64,000 nucleotides of DNA, from the NCBI RefSeq assembly GCF_036231945.1, contig NZ_CP109599.1:2016501-2080500 (forward strand), given 5' to 3'. Under the pieces are notes generated by a model. It did not search any database, had not been told where the DNA came from, and worked only from the letters and a program-made list of their open reading frames with translations. Positions 44,983 through 53,408 of the stretch are shown piece by piece. How positions within the stretch are numbered: position 1 is the first letter of the stretch; each line of letters begins with the position of its first letter. The position numbers and the translations under genes are program-made. Source of the DNA: Streptomyces sp. NBC_01429 (GTDB lineage Bacteria; Actinomycetota; Actinomycetes; Streptomycetales; Streptomycetaceae).

Positions 44983-45390
44983 ATGACCCCGCCACCCGCC
45001 TCTCACGATCCGTACGGTGCCTCAATGGACGCGTCCTACGGCTCGGAGGGCGATCAGCCGCTGGTACGTCCGTACGCCATGACCGGCGGCCGGACCCGGC
45101 CGCGGTACCAGCTCGCCATCGAGGCACTGGTCAGTACGACGGCAGACCCGGCACATCTCGCCACCCTGCTCCCCGAGCACCAGCGGATCTGCCACCTGTG
45201 CCGTGAGGTCAAGTCCGTGGCGGAGGTGTCGGCGCTGCTCACGATGCCGCTCGGTGTCGCCCGGATCCTCGTGGCCGACCTGGCGGAAGCCGGCATGGTG
45301 GCCATCCACCAGCCGGGCAACGGAGAGGCCGGCGGCACGCCGGATGTGACACTGCTCGAAAGGGTGCTCAGTGGACTTCGCAAGCTCTAG
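44983..45390 (+). CDS. cvnC1: Conservon protein CvnC, DUF742 (first copy)
   Basis: A 135-residue DUF742 protein. The conserved part is LVRPYAMTGGRTRPRYQLAIEALVSTT, HQRICHLCREVKSVAEVSALL, LGVARILVADLAEAG and LLERVLSGLRKL, suggesting a winged helix with a CxxC. Its end overlaps the cvnD1 start by 20 nt. Confidence 0.93.
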   Translation: MTPPPASHDPYGASMDASYGSEGDQPLVRPYAMTGGRTRPRYQLAIEALVSTTADPAHLATLLPEHQRICHLCREVKSVAEVSALLTMPLGVARILVADLAEAGMVAIHQPGNGEAGGTPDVTLLERVLSGLRKL

Positions 45391-45958
45391 TGGCGGTGCC
45401 GGTACGGCACGGTCGACCACCAGCGCGAAGATCGTGGTGGCGGGCGGCTTCGGCGTGGGCAAGACCACGTTCGTCGGCGCCGTCTCGGAGATCAACCCGC
45501 TGCGTACCGAAGCCGTCATGACCAGCGCCTCCGCCGGCATCGACGACCTCACCCACACCGGAGACAAGACCACCACCACCGTGGCCATGGACTTCGGCCG
45601 CATCACCCTCGACCAAGACCTCATCCTCTACCTCTTCGGCACCCCCGGCCAGGACCGCTTCTGGTTCATGTGGGACGACCTCGTACGCGGCGCCATCGGC
45701 GCCGTCGTCCTCGTCGACACCCGCCGCCTCGCCGACTGCTTCCCCGCCGTCGACTACTTCGAAAACTCAGGACTCCCCTTCGTCATCGCCCTCAACGGCT
45801 TCGACGGACACCAGCCCTACACCCCCGACGAAGTACGCGAAGCACTCCAGATCGGCCCCGACACCCCCATCATCACCACCGACGCCCGCCACCGCGCCGA
45901 CGCCAAAAGCGGACTCATCACCCTCGTCGAACACGCCCTCATGGCCCGACTCAAGTAG
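45371..45958 (+). CDS. cvnD1: Conservon protein CvnD, small GTPase (first copy)
   Basis: A 195-residue Ras-like/MglA-type GTPase. P-loop GGFGVGKTTFVG, G3-like LFGTPGQDRFW and a G4 position reading ALNGFD instead of NKxD. GTG start within the end of cvnC1. Nearly all of the gene is identical in DNA to cvnD2. From about codon 60 the codons are strikingly C-ending (ACC, GAC, CTC, CCC) with some A-ending, unlike cvnA. Confidence 0.95.
   Translation: MDFASSSGGAGTARSTTSAKIVVAGGFGVGKTTFVGAVSEINPLRTEAVMTSASAGIDDLTHTGDKTTTTVAMDFGRITLDQDLILYLFGTPGQDRFWFMWDDLVRGAIGAVVLVDTRRLADCFPAVDYFENSGLPFVIALNGFDGHQPYTPDEVREALQIGPDTPIITTDARHRADAKSGLITLVEHALMARLK
45416..45952 (+). repeat. 537-bp near-identical block, copy 1 (partner 50804-51340)
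   Basis: By direct comparison, this block of cvnD1 matches cvnD2 at 536 of 537 positions. The only difference is C45709 versus T51097, a silent GTC/GTT change. Identity stops sharply in codon 16 and at the last codon. Confidence 0.95.
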
Positions 45959-46307
45959 ACGGCCGGCTACGGAAGTTGCCGTATACGAAGCTGGAGGTGG
46001 GCTATGTCGTTCGACACGGCCCGCCTCCTTGTTCATAACATTTCGACAGAGAATTCACGCGCTCCGGACACCCGACGCACTCGCCCGGTGCCACTGCGCT
46101 CACATCGGCCCCGTCTTTTGACGGGGCTCGTTCTTTATGCCCGTTTTACGCGAGGCTTGTACCACTCGGAATGGCTGATTCCTGCTGTTTGGATTGCGGC
46201 CCTTCCCCGTGCTGGAATTCAGCGACTCCTGAGAACTACGGCTAGTACGGCCCCTGAAACAAAACGCGGCACGACGTAGGTGCCGACGCCGAGAGGTTGT
46301 TGGTCGA
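45959..46307. other. Intergenic region between the two conservons
   Basis: A 349-nt, comparatively AT-rich stretch. It contains the terminator of the first operon, then the 12-mer GTGCTGGAATTC at 46209-46220 shared with the first operon's leader. TAGTAC at 46242-46247 could be a -10. The second operon therefore probably has its own promoter. Confidence 0.45.
46108..46137 (+). terminator. Terminator after the first conservon
   Basis: An 8-bp GC stem (GCCCCGTC/GACGGGGC) with a TTTT loop is followed by tcgttcttt, about 150 nt after cvnD1. Confidence 0.75.
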
Positions 46308-49300
46308 GTGAGGCGAAGCAAGACGGGCTCCGCGGAGCAGCAGGCGCGGGGCAACTTCACCCCGCCGCCGCGCGCTGCGGCGCCACCCGCGGTCAAGACC
46401 GCCTCGCCGCCGCCGGGAGGCAGTTCAAGCCGTTTCTCGCCGCGCAACTGGCGCGTGCCCACCCGGCTGAACGCCATTCTCCTGATCCCCGTTCTGGTGG
46501 GTCTGGTGATGGGCGGCTTCCAGGTGAAGGGGTCCGTCGACACCTGGCAGGAGGCGCAGGACGCCGAGCGCACGGCCCGCGTCGTACGGTCCGCCTCGGA
46601 GTACGGTCAGGCGCTGCTCAACGAGCGGGACCTCACCGCTCAGCCGCTGCTGACCAACAAGCGCGACGCCCCCGCCGTGTCCCAGGCCTACGCGGCCACG
46701 GACGCGGCGGCCAAGAACTTCGACGCGGCGGTCCGGGACATGCCCCACAAGGAGGGCCTGGACCGCAGGCTCGCGCTCTTCAGGAGCGTGGAACCGACCC
46801 TGGTGAACATCCGCAAGACCGCGTACACCGCGGGGGTGGAGACGCCGGACAAGAGCGGTGACAACGGCGGTCCCGTGGCCACCGAGGAGAGCTACGTGCC
46901 GCTGGAGCACACGCTCATGGAGTTCTCCAACGAGCTGGGTTTCGGCAGCGGCAACAGCACCAGCTACGGCCGTACGGTCTACGCGCTTCAACTCGCCAAG
47001 GGCGCCGAGTCGCTCCAGCGCTCGATCGGCATGCATCTGCTGGTCAGGCCGAGCCAGAAGGCCGACGTCAAGAGCGGTCAGGCCATCGCGTTCTCCTCGT
47101 ACGCCTATCTGGAGGACATCGCCGTCGGCGAGTTCGTCTCCGGCGGTACGGAGGCGGACCTGGCCAAGCTCCAGCAGGTGATGCGGGAGAAGACGGCCGA
47201 GGGCGCCAAGAAGCTCGCCTCCGCCCAGCAGCAGGCCATGGCCGCGGGCCAGGACTTCATCGCCCCGCCGAGCAAGGACGGCTCCGTACTCGACGGCATG
47301 GTCGCGGCGATCGCGACCGGCGACAACCCCGAGCAGCTCGCCTCGCGCGGAGTGACGCCCGAGGCGTGGATGGCGGCCACCACCGCCAAGTTCGACGGCT
47401 ACTCGGAGGTCGAGGAGGATCTGCTCGGCCGGGCGGTGACCGACGCGGCGCAGATCTCGGAGAACGCCAGGAACAGCGCCATCACCAACGGCGCCATCGT
47501 CGTGATCGCGCTGCTCGCCGCGTTCGTGCTGGCCGGCATCATGGCGCGGCAGCTGAGCCGCTCGATGCTGTCGCTGCGTACGGCCGCCTTCGGCATAGCC
47601 GAGCAGCGGCTGCCGATGCTGGTCGACCAGCTCTCGCGCGCCGAGCCCGGCCGGGTCGACACCCGCGTCAAACCGATCCCCATCGATTCGCGCGACGAGA
47701 TCGGCGAGGTCGCCCGCGCCTTCGACCAGGTGCACCGCGAGGCCGTCAGGCTCGCCGCCGAGCAGGCCATGCTGCGGGGCAACGTCAACGCGATCTTCAC
47801 CAATCTCTCGCGCCGCAACCAGTCGCTGATCGAGGGGCAGTTGACCCTCATCTCCGACCTGGAGAACAACGAGGGCGACCCGGACCAGCTGGAGAACCTC
47901 TTCCGGCTCGACCACCTCGCGACCCGGATGCGCCGCAACGGCGAGAACCTCCTCGTCCTCGCGGGCGAGGAGCCGGGCCGCCGCTGGAACCAGCCGGTGC
48001 CCCTGGTCGACGTGTTGCGCGCGGCCGCCTCCGAGGTGGAGTCGTACGAGCGCATCGAGCTGACCGGCGTCCCGGAGACGGAGATCCACGGCCAGGCCGT
48101 CACCGACCTCGTCCACCTGCTCGCCGAGCTGCTGGAGAACGCCACCACGTTCTCCTCGCCGCAGACCAAGGTCCGGGTCACCGCGACCAGGCTGCCCGAC
48201 GGCCGGGTGATGATCGAGATCCACGACAAGGGCATCGGCCTCACCGCCGAGGACTTCGCGGACATCAACCACAAGCTGTCCAACCCGCCGGTCGTGGACG
48301 CCTCGGTGTCGCAGCGCATGGGCCTGTTCGTGGTCGGCCGGCTCTCGGACCGGCACGGCATCCGCGTGCAGCTGCGTCCCTCGGGCGAACAGGCCGGTAC
48401 GACCTCGCTGGTGATGCTCCCGGACGCGATCACGCACGGGGGCGGCGGCACCACGGCCGCCCCGGTCGCGGACTTCAGCGTCACGCAGGTCCTGCCCGAG
48501 CAGCCGGCCCCGGTGGAGGAGCGGCCTTTCCAGACCGCTCCGATGCTGACGGCGGCGGAGCTGGGCTTCGACGACTCCCGGTACGAGCAGCCCGCGCAGG
48601 AGAGCCCCCAGCAGCTCGACCCGGTCGACCGCTCGCAGAAGCGCGAGGAGCGCCGGGCCGCGCTGGGCACGCCGCCCGGCGCCGCGGGGCCGCTCTTCCA
48701 GGACCAGGTGCACGGCCAGTACCGCGAAGAGGCCGACGGCCCGTTCGGGGCGCAGGAACCGCAGCAGAACTCCTACGAGCAGAGCTACGCGCCGCAGCCG
48801 CCGGCGGCCGGTGCGCAGTACGCGCCGACGGGGTACGAGCAGTTCCCGCCGCAGCCGTATCCGGAGTCCTTCCCTCCGCCTGCCCAGCAGGACGAGTGGG
48901 CTGGTCAAGGTACGTACCAAAGCCCGTTCGAGCCGGAGCGGCGGACCGAACCGGAATCCGTGGACAGCGCTCCCGAGATCGACCGGGAACGCGTAGGCTT
49001 CGACCGTCCGGGACCGTCCCCGAGCACCAGCCACGCGTTGACGGACGCGGGTCTGCCGCGCCGGGGCGGTGGCCAGAACAACAGCCAGAACGGCAACAAG
49101 AACAACACCCAGAACAACACACAGAGCAACGGTCAGAGCGTTGGCCCGAGCGACGGCGGACCCGCCACCAGCGGTACGGCCTTCGGCGAGGGCGGGGCCG
49201 CCAACGGCGCGACCAACGGCGGCAGCAACGGCGTCGCCAACTTCGGGCAGACCGAAGCGGCCGGCACCGAGGACTGGCGCTCGAAGAACGACGAGCGCTG

Positions 49301-49562
49301 GCACCGGGCCGAGAAGCTCCGCGAGCCCAAGGCGGGCGGAGTCACCACGTCGGGTCTGCCCCGCCGCGTACCCAAGGCCAACCTGGTCGAGGGAGCGGCG
49401 GAGCAGACCCCGCAGAGCGGCCCCTCCGTCTCCCGCGCGCCGGAGGACATACGTGGCAGGTTGAGCAGCCTGCGGCGGGGCGTCGAGCGGGGCCGCTCCG
49501 CCGGAACGGACACGAACGGACCGGGCCGCGGCCCGGGCAGTACCTACAACCAGGAGCGTTAG
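46308..49562 (+). CDS. cvnA2: Conservon protein CvnA, sensor histidine kinase-like (second copy)
   Basis: A 1084-residue protein with the same plan as the first copy: membrane helices near 55-77 and 395-415, then LDHLATRMRRNGENLL, N-box ELLENATTF, G1 DKGIGLT and G2 MGLFVVGRL. The extracytoplasmic domain differs strongly from the first copy, so the signal is probably different. The low-complexity region is shorter and includes an Asn-rich run. The same C-terminal tail motif follows (SGLPRRVPKANLV ... SRAPEDIRGRLSSLRRG). GTG start after GAGAGG. Confidence 0.93.
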   Translation: MRRSKTGSAEQQARGNFTPPPRAAAPPAVKTASPPPGGSSSRFSPRNWRVPTRLNAILLIPVLVGLVMGGFQVKGSVDTWQEAQDAERTARVVRSASEYGQALLNERDLTAQPLLTNKRDAPAVSQAYAATDAAAKNFDAAVRDMPHKEGLDRRLALFRSVEPTLVNIRKTAYTAGVETPDKSGDNGGPVATEESYVPLEHTLMEFSNELGFGSGNSTSYGRTVYALQLAKGAESLQRSIGMHLLVRPSQKADVKSGQAIAFSSYAYLEDIAVGEFVSGGTEADLAKLQQVMREKTAEGAKKLASAQQQAMAAGQDFIAPPSKDGSVLDGMVAAIATGDNPEQLASRGVTPEAWMAATTAKFDGYSEVEEDLLGRAVTDAAQISENARNSAITNGAIVVIALLAAFVLAGIMARQLSRSMLSLRTAAFGIAEQRLPMLVDQLSRAEPGRVDTRVKPIPIDSRDEIGEVARAFDQVHREAVRLAAEQAMLRGNVNAIFTNLSRRNQSLIEGQLTLISDLENNEGDPDQLENLFRLDHLATRMRRNGENLLVLAGEEPGRRWNQPVPLVDVLRAAASEVESYERIELTGVPETEIHGQAVTDLVHLLAELLENATTFSSPQTKVRVTATRLPDGRVMIEIHDKGIGLTAEDFADINHKLSNPPVVDASVSQRMGLFVVGRLSDRHGIRVQLRPSGEQAGTTSLVMLPDAITHGGGGTTAAPVADFSVTQVLPEQPAPVEERPFQTAPMLTAAELGFDDSRYEQPAQESPQQLDPVDRSQKREERRAALGTPPGAAGPLFQDQVHGQYREEADGPFGAQEPQQNSYEQSYAPQPPAAGAQYAPTGYEQFPPQPYPESFPPPAQQDEWAGQGTYQSPFEPERRTEPESVDSAPEIDRERVGFDRPGPSPSTSHALTDAGLPRRGGGQNNSQNGNKNNTQNNTQSNGQSVGPSDGGPATSGTAFGEGGAANGATNGGSNGVANFGQTEAAGTEDWRSKNDERWHRAEKLREPKAGGVTTSGLPRRVPKANLVEGAAEQTPQSGPSVSRAPEDIRGRLSSLRRGVERGRSAGTDTNGPGRGPGSTYNQER

Positions 49563-49563
49563 T

Positions 49564-49986
49564 GTGAGCCCGATGAGCCAGGCGGCGCAGAATCTGAACT
49601 GGTTGATCACCAACTTTGTGGACAACACCCCCGGGGTGTCCCACACGGTGGTGGTCTCCGCCGACGGACTCCTGCTGGCCATGTCCGAAGGTTTCCCACG
49701 CGACCGAGCCGATCAGCTCGCGGCCGTGGCGTCCGGTCTGACCTCGCTGACCGCGGGGGCGTCCCGGATCTTCGAAGGCGGTGCCGTCAACCAGACCGTC
49801 GTCGAGATGGAGCGCGGATTCCTCTTCCTCATGTCCATCTCGGACGGCTCGTCACTGGCCGTACTCGCCCACCCCGAGGCCGATATCGGCCTGGTGGGTT
49901 ACGAGATGGCGCTCCTGGTCGACCGCGCGGGTACGGTCCTCACTCCGGACCTGCGCGCCGAACTCCAGGGAAGTCTGCTCAACTGA
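49564..49986 (+). CDS. cvnB2: Conservon protein CvnB, roadblock/LC7 domain (second copy)
   Basis: A 140-residue protein almost identical to the first CvnB. The GTG is preceded by AGGAG at 7 nt and lies 1 nt after the cvnA2 stop. A stretch of about 70 nt in the middle is identical in DNA to the first copy; flanks show silent changes. Confidence 0.95.
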   Translation: MSPMSQAAQNLNWLITNFVDNTPGVSHTVVVSADGLLLAMSEGFPRDRADQLAAVASGLTSLTAGASRIFEGGAVNQTVVEMERGFLFLMSISDGSSLAVLAHPEADIGLVGYEMALLVDRAGTVLTPDLRAELQGSLLN

Positions 49987-50088
49987 CAGACAGTGCGCCG
50001 CTCGCCGCCGCACCATTAAAGTGCGGTGGCGCGGGTGGCACAGGTCCGTAGACATCGGGCCCGGCGACCGGCAGTCGGAGGAGGAAAC

Positions 50089-50784
50089 GTGGCTACACCC
50101 CCAGACGGGCATCCCTATGACGGCGGCCCGGAGCTTCCGGGTGAGCGTGTCCGGAACCGCTTCAACTTCCCCTCCGCGCCGAGCGGTCAGGCCGGCCAGG
50201 GGAATCACGGTGGCCAGAGCGGTCAGGGCGGTGGCATGAGCGGCGGTTACGAGCCGCTCTCAGGGCCCTACCAGTCGCCGCAGCCACCGCAGCAGCCCCA
50301 GCCCCAGCGCCGGCCCCCGTCCCAGGTCCAGCCCCCACAGCCGTACGAACAGCCCATCGAACCATCGTACGAACAGCCGAGGCAGTCCCGCTCCCAGCAG
50401 GACCGGCCGAGGCGCTCCCGGGAGCCCGCTCCCTCCATGGGCACACACAATCCGTTGGTGCGCCCGTACGCCATGACCGGCGGCCGGACCCGGCCGCGGT
50501 ACCAGCTCGCCATCGAGGCACTGGTCAGTACGACAGCCGATCCGTCCCAGCTGCAAGGGCAGTTGCCCGAGCATCAGCGGATCTGCCAATTGTGTTTTGA
50601 GATCAAATCGGTCGCCGAGATTTCGGCGCTCCTCTCCATCCCCCTGGGTGTCGCCCGGATCCTCGTGGCCGACCTGGCGGAGGCTGGCCTTGTCGCCATC
50701 CACCAGCCCGGCGGCGAGGAAACCGGCGGCACACCTGACGTGACACTGCTCGAAAGGGTGCTCAGTGGACTTCGCAAGCTCTAG
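50089..50784 (+). CDS. cvnC2: Conservon protein CvnC, DUF742 with long N-terminal extension (second copy)
   Basis: A 231-residue protein. The C-terminal 115 residues are DUF742 (LVRPYAMTGGRTRPRYQ, HQRICQLCFEIKSVAEISALL). The N-terminal 115 residues are a Gly/Gln then Pro/Gln/Arg low-complexity extension missing from the first copy. The GTG has GGAGGAGG upstream. The end overlaps cvnD2 by 20 nt. Confidence 0.93.
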   Translation: MATPPDGHPYDGGPELPGERVRNRFNFPSAPSGQAGQGNHGGQSGQGGGMSGGYEPLSGPYQSPQPPQQPQPQRRPPSQVQPPQPYEQPIEPSYEQPRQSRSQQDRPRRSREPAPSMGTHNPLVRPYAMTGGRTRPRYQLAIEALVSTTADPSQLQGQLPEHQRICQLCFEIKSVAEISALLSIPLGVARILVADLAEAGLVAIHQPGGEETGGTPDVTLLERVLSGLRKL

Positions 50785-51346
50785 CGGCGGTGCAGCCCGC
50801 TCAACCACCAGCGCGAAGATCGTGGTGGCGGGCGGCTTCGGCGTGGGCAAGACCACGTTCGTCGGCGCCGTCTCGGAGATCAACCCGCTGCGTACCGAAG
50901 CCGTCATGACCAGCGCCTCCGCCGGCATCGACGACCTCACCCACACCGGAGACAAGACCACCACCACCGTGGCCATGGACTTCGGCCGCATCACCCTCGA
51001 CCAAGACCTCATCCTCTACCTCTTCGGCACCCCCGGCCAGGACCGCTTCTGGTTCATGTGGGACGACCTCGTACGCGGCGCCATCGGCGCCGTCGTTCTC
51101 GTCGACACCCGCCGCCTCGCCGACTGCTTCCCCGCCGTCGACTACTTCGAAAACTCAGGACTCCCCTTCGTCATCGCCCTCAACGGCTTCGACGGACACC
51201 AGCCCTACACCCCCGACGAAGTACGCGAAGCACTCCAGATCGGCCCCGACACCCCCATCATCACCACCGACGCCCGCCACCGCGCCGACGCCAAAAGCGG
51301 ACTCATCACCCTCGTCGAACACGCCCTCATGGCCCGACTCCGCTAG
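50765..51346 (+). CDS. cvnD2: Conservon protein CvnD, small GTPase (second copy)
   Basis: A 193-residue GTPase that differs from the first copy only in a few residues near the N-terminus and the last residue. P-loop GGFGVGKTT and ALNGFD at G4 are the same. Because both D proteins are essentially identical, the two kinases may compete for one GTPase pool. Confidence 0.95.
   Translation: MDFASSSGGAARSTTSAKIVVAGGFGVGKTTFVGAVSEINPLRTEAVMTSASAGIDDLTHTGDKTTTTVAMDFGRITLDQDLILYLFGTPGQDRFWFMWDDLVRGAIGAVVLVDTRRLADCFPAVDYFENSGLPFVIALNGFDGHQPYTPDEVREALQIGPDTPIITTDARHRADAKSGLITLVEHALMARLR
50804..51340 (+). repeat. 537-bp near-identical block, copy 2 (partner 45416-45952)
   Basis: Second copy of the block, 5,388 bp downstream and in the same orientation. 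Such direct repeats could recombine and delete cvnA2-B2-C2. Confidence 0.95.
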
Positions 51347-51361
51347 GGCGTCCCCGGACGC

Positions 51362-51402
51362 GCGAAGGCCCCCGCACTCGTAAGGAGTGCGGGGGCCTTC
51401 GC
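51362..51402. terminator. Bidirectional terminator between cvnD2 and accE
   Basis: An 18-bp perfect stem (GCGAAGGCCCCCGCACTC and complement) with a GTAAG loop lies between the two convergent genes. Confidence 0.85.
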
Positions 51403-51417
51403 CGTACTGCGGGACGT

Positions 51418-51630
51418 TCAGCCCTGCCAGCTGTGCGGGGCGCGGAACCCGGGGGTGCGCTCCAGCCGGCGCCAGCCGGCCGTGGAGCGGCCGCGGTGGG
51501 CGGCGGCGTCGGCGGTCTGCGGCCGGGAGGCGGCGCGGGCCATCAGGATCGCGGTGATGGCGGCGAGTTCCTCCGGGCCGGCCTGGCCCTTCTCGACGCG
51601 CAGCAGGGAATCGTTCGTGGGATCGCTCAT
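51418..51630 (-). CDS. accE: Acyl-CoA carboxylase epsilon subunit
   Basis: A 70-residue protein with LLRVEKGQAGPEELAAITAILMARAA, the AccE/PccE signature found only in actinobacteria. Epsilon subunits raise the activity of the alpha-beta carboxylase complex. It follows accB by 41 nt on the same strand, as in S. coelicolor. Confidence 0.92.
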   Translation of the reverse strand: MSDPTNDSLLRVEKGQAGPEELAAITAILMARAASRPQTADAAAHRGRSTAGWRRLERTPGFRAPHSWQG

Positions 51631-51671
51631 GGAGGTCTTCTCTCCGTCTTCTCGGCAGGAGGACGCGGTGG

Positions 51672-53255
51672 TCACTGCGGGGGGTTGCCGTGCTTGCGGG
51701 ACGGCAGGTCGGCGTGTTTCGTACGGAGCATCGCGAGCGCGCTCGCGAGCACCTCGCGGGTCTCCACGGGGTCGATGACGTCGTCGACCAGCCCGCGCTC
51801 CGCCGCGTAGTAGGGGTGCATCAGCTCGGCCTTGTACTCCTTGACCATGCGGGTGCGCATGGCCTCGGAGTCCTCGGCCTCGGCGATCTGCTTGCGGAAG
51901 ATGACGTTGGCCGCGCCTTCCGCGCCCATCACCGCGATCTCGTTGGTGGGCCAGGCGAAGGTGAGGTCGGCCCCGATGGACTGGGAGTCCATGACGATGT
52001 AGGCGCCTCCGTATGCCTTGCGCAGGATCAGGGAGATCCGGGGCACGGTGGCGTTGCAGTAGGCGTACAGCAGCTTGGCACCGTGCCGGATGATCCCGCC
52101 GTGCTCCTGGTCGACGCCGGGCAGGAAGCCGGGCACGTCCAGCAGCGTGACGATCGGGATATTGAAAGCGTCGCACATCTGGACAAAGCGCGCAGCCTTC
52201 TCGGACGCCTCGATGTCCAGGACCCCGGCGAGGGACTGCGGCTGGTTGGCCACGATGCCGATGACCTGACCGTCGATCCGGGCCAGGGCGCAGATGATGT
52301 TGCGGGCCCAGCGCTCGTGGATCTCCAGGAAGTCGCCGTCGTCGACGAGCTCCTCGATCACCTTGTGCATGTCGTACGGGCGGTTGCCGTCGGCGGGAAC
52401 CAGGTCGAGCAGCACCTCGGAGCGGCGGTCGGCCGGGTCCTCGGAGACGACCGTCGGCGGGTTCTCGCGGTTGTTCTGCGGGAGCATCGACAGGAGGTAG
52501 CGCACCTCGGCGATGCAGGTCTCCTCGTCGTCGTACGCGAAGTGCGCGACGCCCGAGGTCTCGGCGTGCACATCGGCGCCGCCGAGGCCGTTCTGGGTAA
52601 TCTCCTCACCGGTGACGGCCTTGACCACGTCGGGGCCCGTGATGAACATCTGCGAGGTCTCGCGGACCATGAAGACGAAGTCGGTGAGGGCCGGGCTGTA
52701 GGCGGCGCCGCCCGCGCACGGGCCGAGCATCACGCTGATCTGCGGGATGACACCGGAGGCGCGGGTGTTGCGCTGGAAGATGCCGCCGTAGCCGGCGAGC
52801 GCGGAGACGCCCTCCTGGATACGGGCGCCGGCGCCGTCGTTCAGCGAGACCAGCGGGGCACCGGCCGAGATGGCCATGTCCATGATCTTGTGGATCTTGG
52901 TGGCGTGGGCCTCGCCCAGCGCGCCGCCGAAGATCCGGAAGTCGTGGGCGTAGACGAAGACCGTGCGGCCCTCGACCGTGCCCCAGCCGGTGATGACACC
53001 GTCCGTGTACGGCTTCTTGGCCTCCAGGCCGAAGCCGGTCGCGCGGTGCCTGCGCAGCTGCTCGACCTCTTTGAAGGAGCCCTCGTCGAGCAGCAGCTCG
53101 ATGCGCTCGCGGGCGGTCAGCTTGCCCTTGGCTCGCTGGGCCTCGGTGGCGCGGTCGCTGGGGCCCCGGAGGGCCTCCTGGCGCAGCGCGTGCAATTCGG
53201 CCACACGGCCCCGGGCGTCAGCGGGCCCGCTCGGCGTCTCGTCCACTACGGTCAT
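51672..53255 (-). CDS. accB: Acyl-CoA carboxylase beta subunit (carboxyltransferase), AccB type
   Basis: A 527-residue carboxyltransferase. LTARERIELLLDEGSF, GARIQEGV, GPCAGGAAYSPALTDF, FLPGVDQEHGGIIRHGAKLLYAY and KAYGGAYIVM are the family landmarks. The specificity position that is Asp in PccB (residue 422 there) is Ile420 here (GGAYI), the AccB state associated with use of acetyl-CoA as well as propionyl-CoA. It needs a biotinylated alpha subunit encoded elsewhere. Supplies malonyl-CoA for fatty acids and polyketides. Confidence 0.93.
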   Translation of the reverse strand: MTVVDETPSGPADARGRVAELHALRQEALRGPSDRATEAQRAKGKLTARERIELLLDEGSFKEVEQLRRHRATGFGLEAKKPYTDGVITGWGTVEGRTVFVYAHDFRIFGGALGEAHATKIHKIMDMAISAGAPLVSLNDGAGARIQEGVSALAGYGGIFQRNTRASGVIPQISVMLGPCAGGAAYSPALTDFVFMVRETSQMFITGPDVVKAVTGEEITQNGLGGADVHAETSGVAHFAYDDEETCIAEVRYLLSMLPQNNRENPPTVVSEDPADRRSEVLLDLVPADGNRPYDMHKVIEELVDDGDFLEIHERWARNIICALARIDGQVIGIVANQPQSLAGVLDIEASEKAARFVQMCDAFNIPIVTLLDVPGFLPGVDQEHGGIIRHGAKLLYAYCNATVPRISLILRKAYGGAYIVMDSQSIGADLTFAWPTNEIAVMGAEGAANVIFRKQIAEAEDSEAMRTRMVKEYKAELMHPYYAAERGLVDDVIDPVETREVLASALAMLRTKHADLPSRKHGNPPQ

Positions 53256-53408
53256 GTCCCAACCCTACGAACACCACCAAGGAAAGCGCGCCGTCGACTC
53301 CACACAGTCTCCCGGCGGTATTCCTGGTGGGCCTGGACAGAACCGCACCCGATGCGGGGCAGGTGCACAGCGCGCCACCCCTACGGGTTGTAGGGATCCC
53401 CCTAGATT

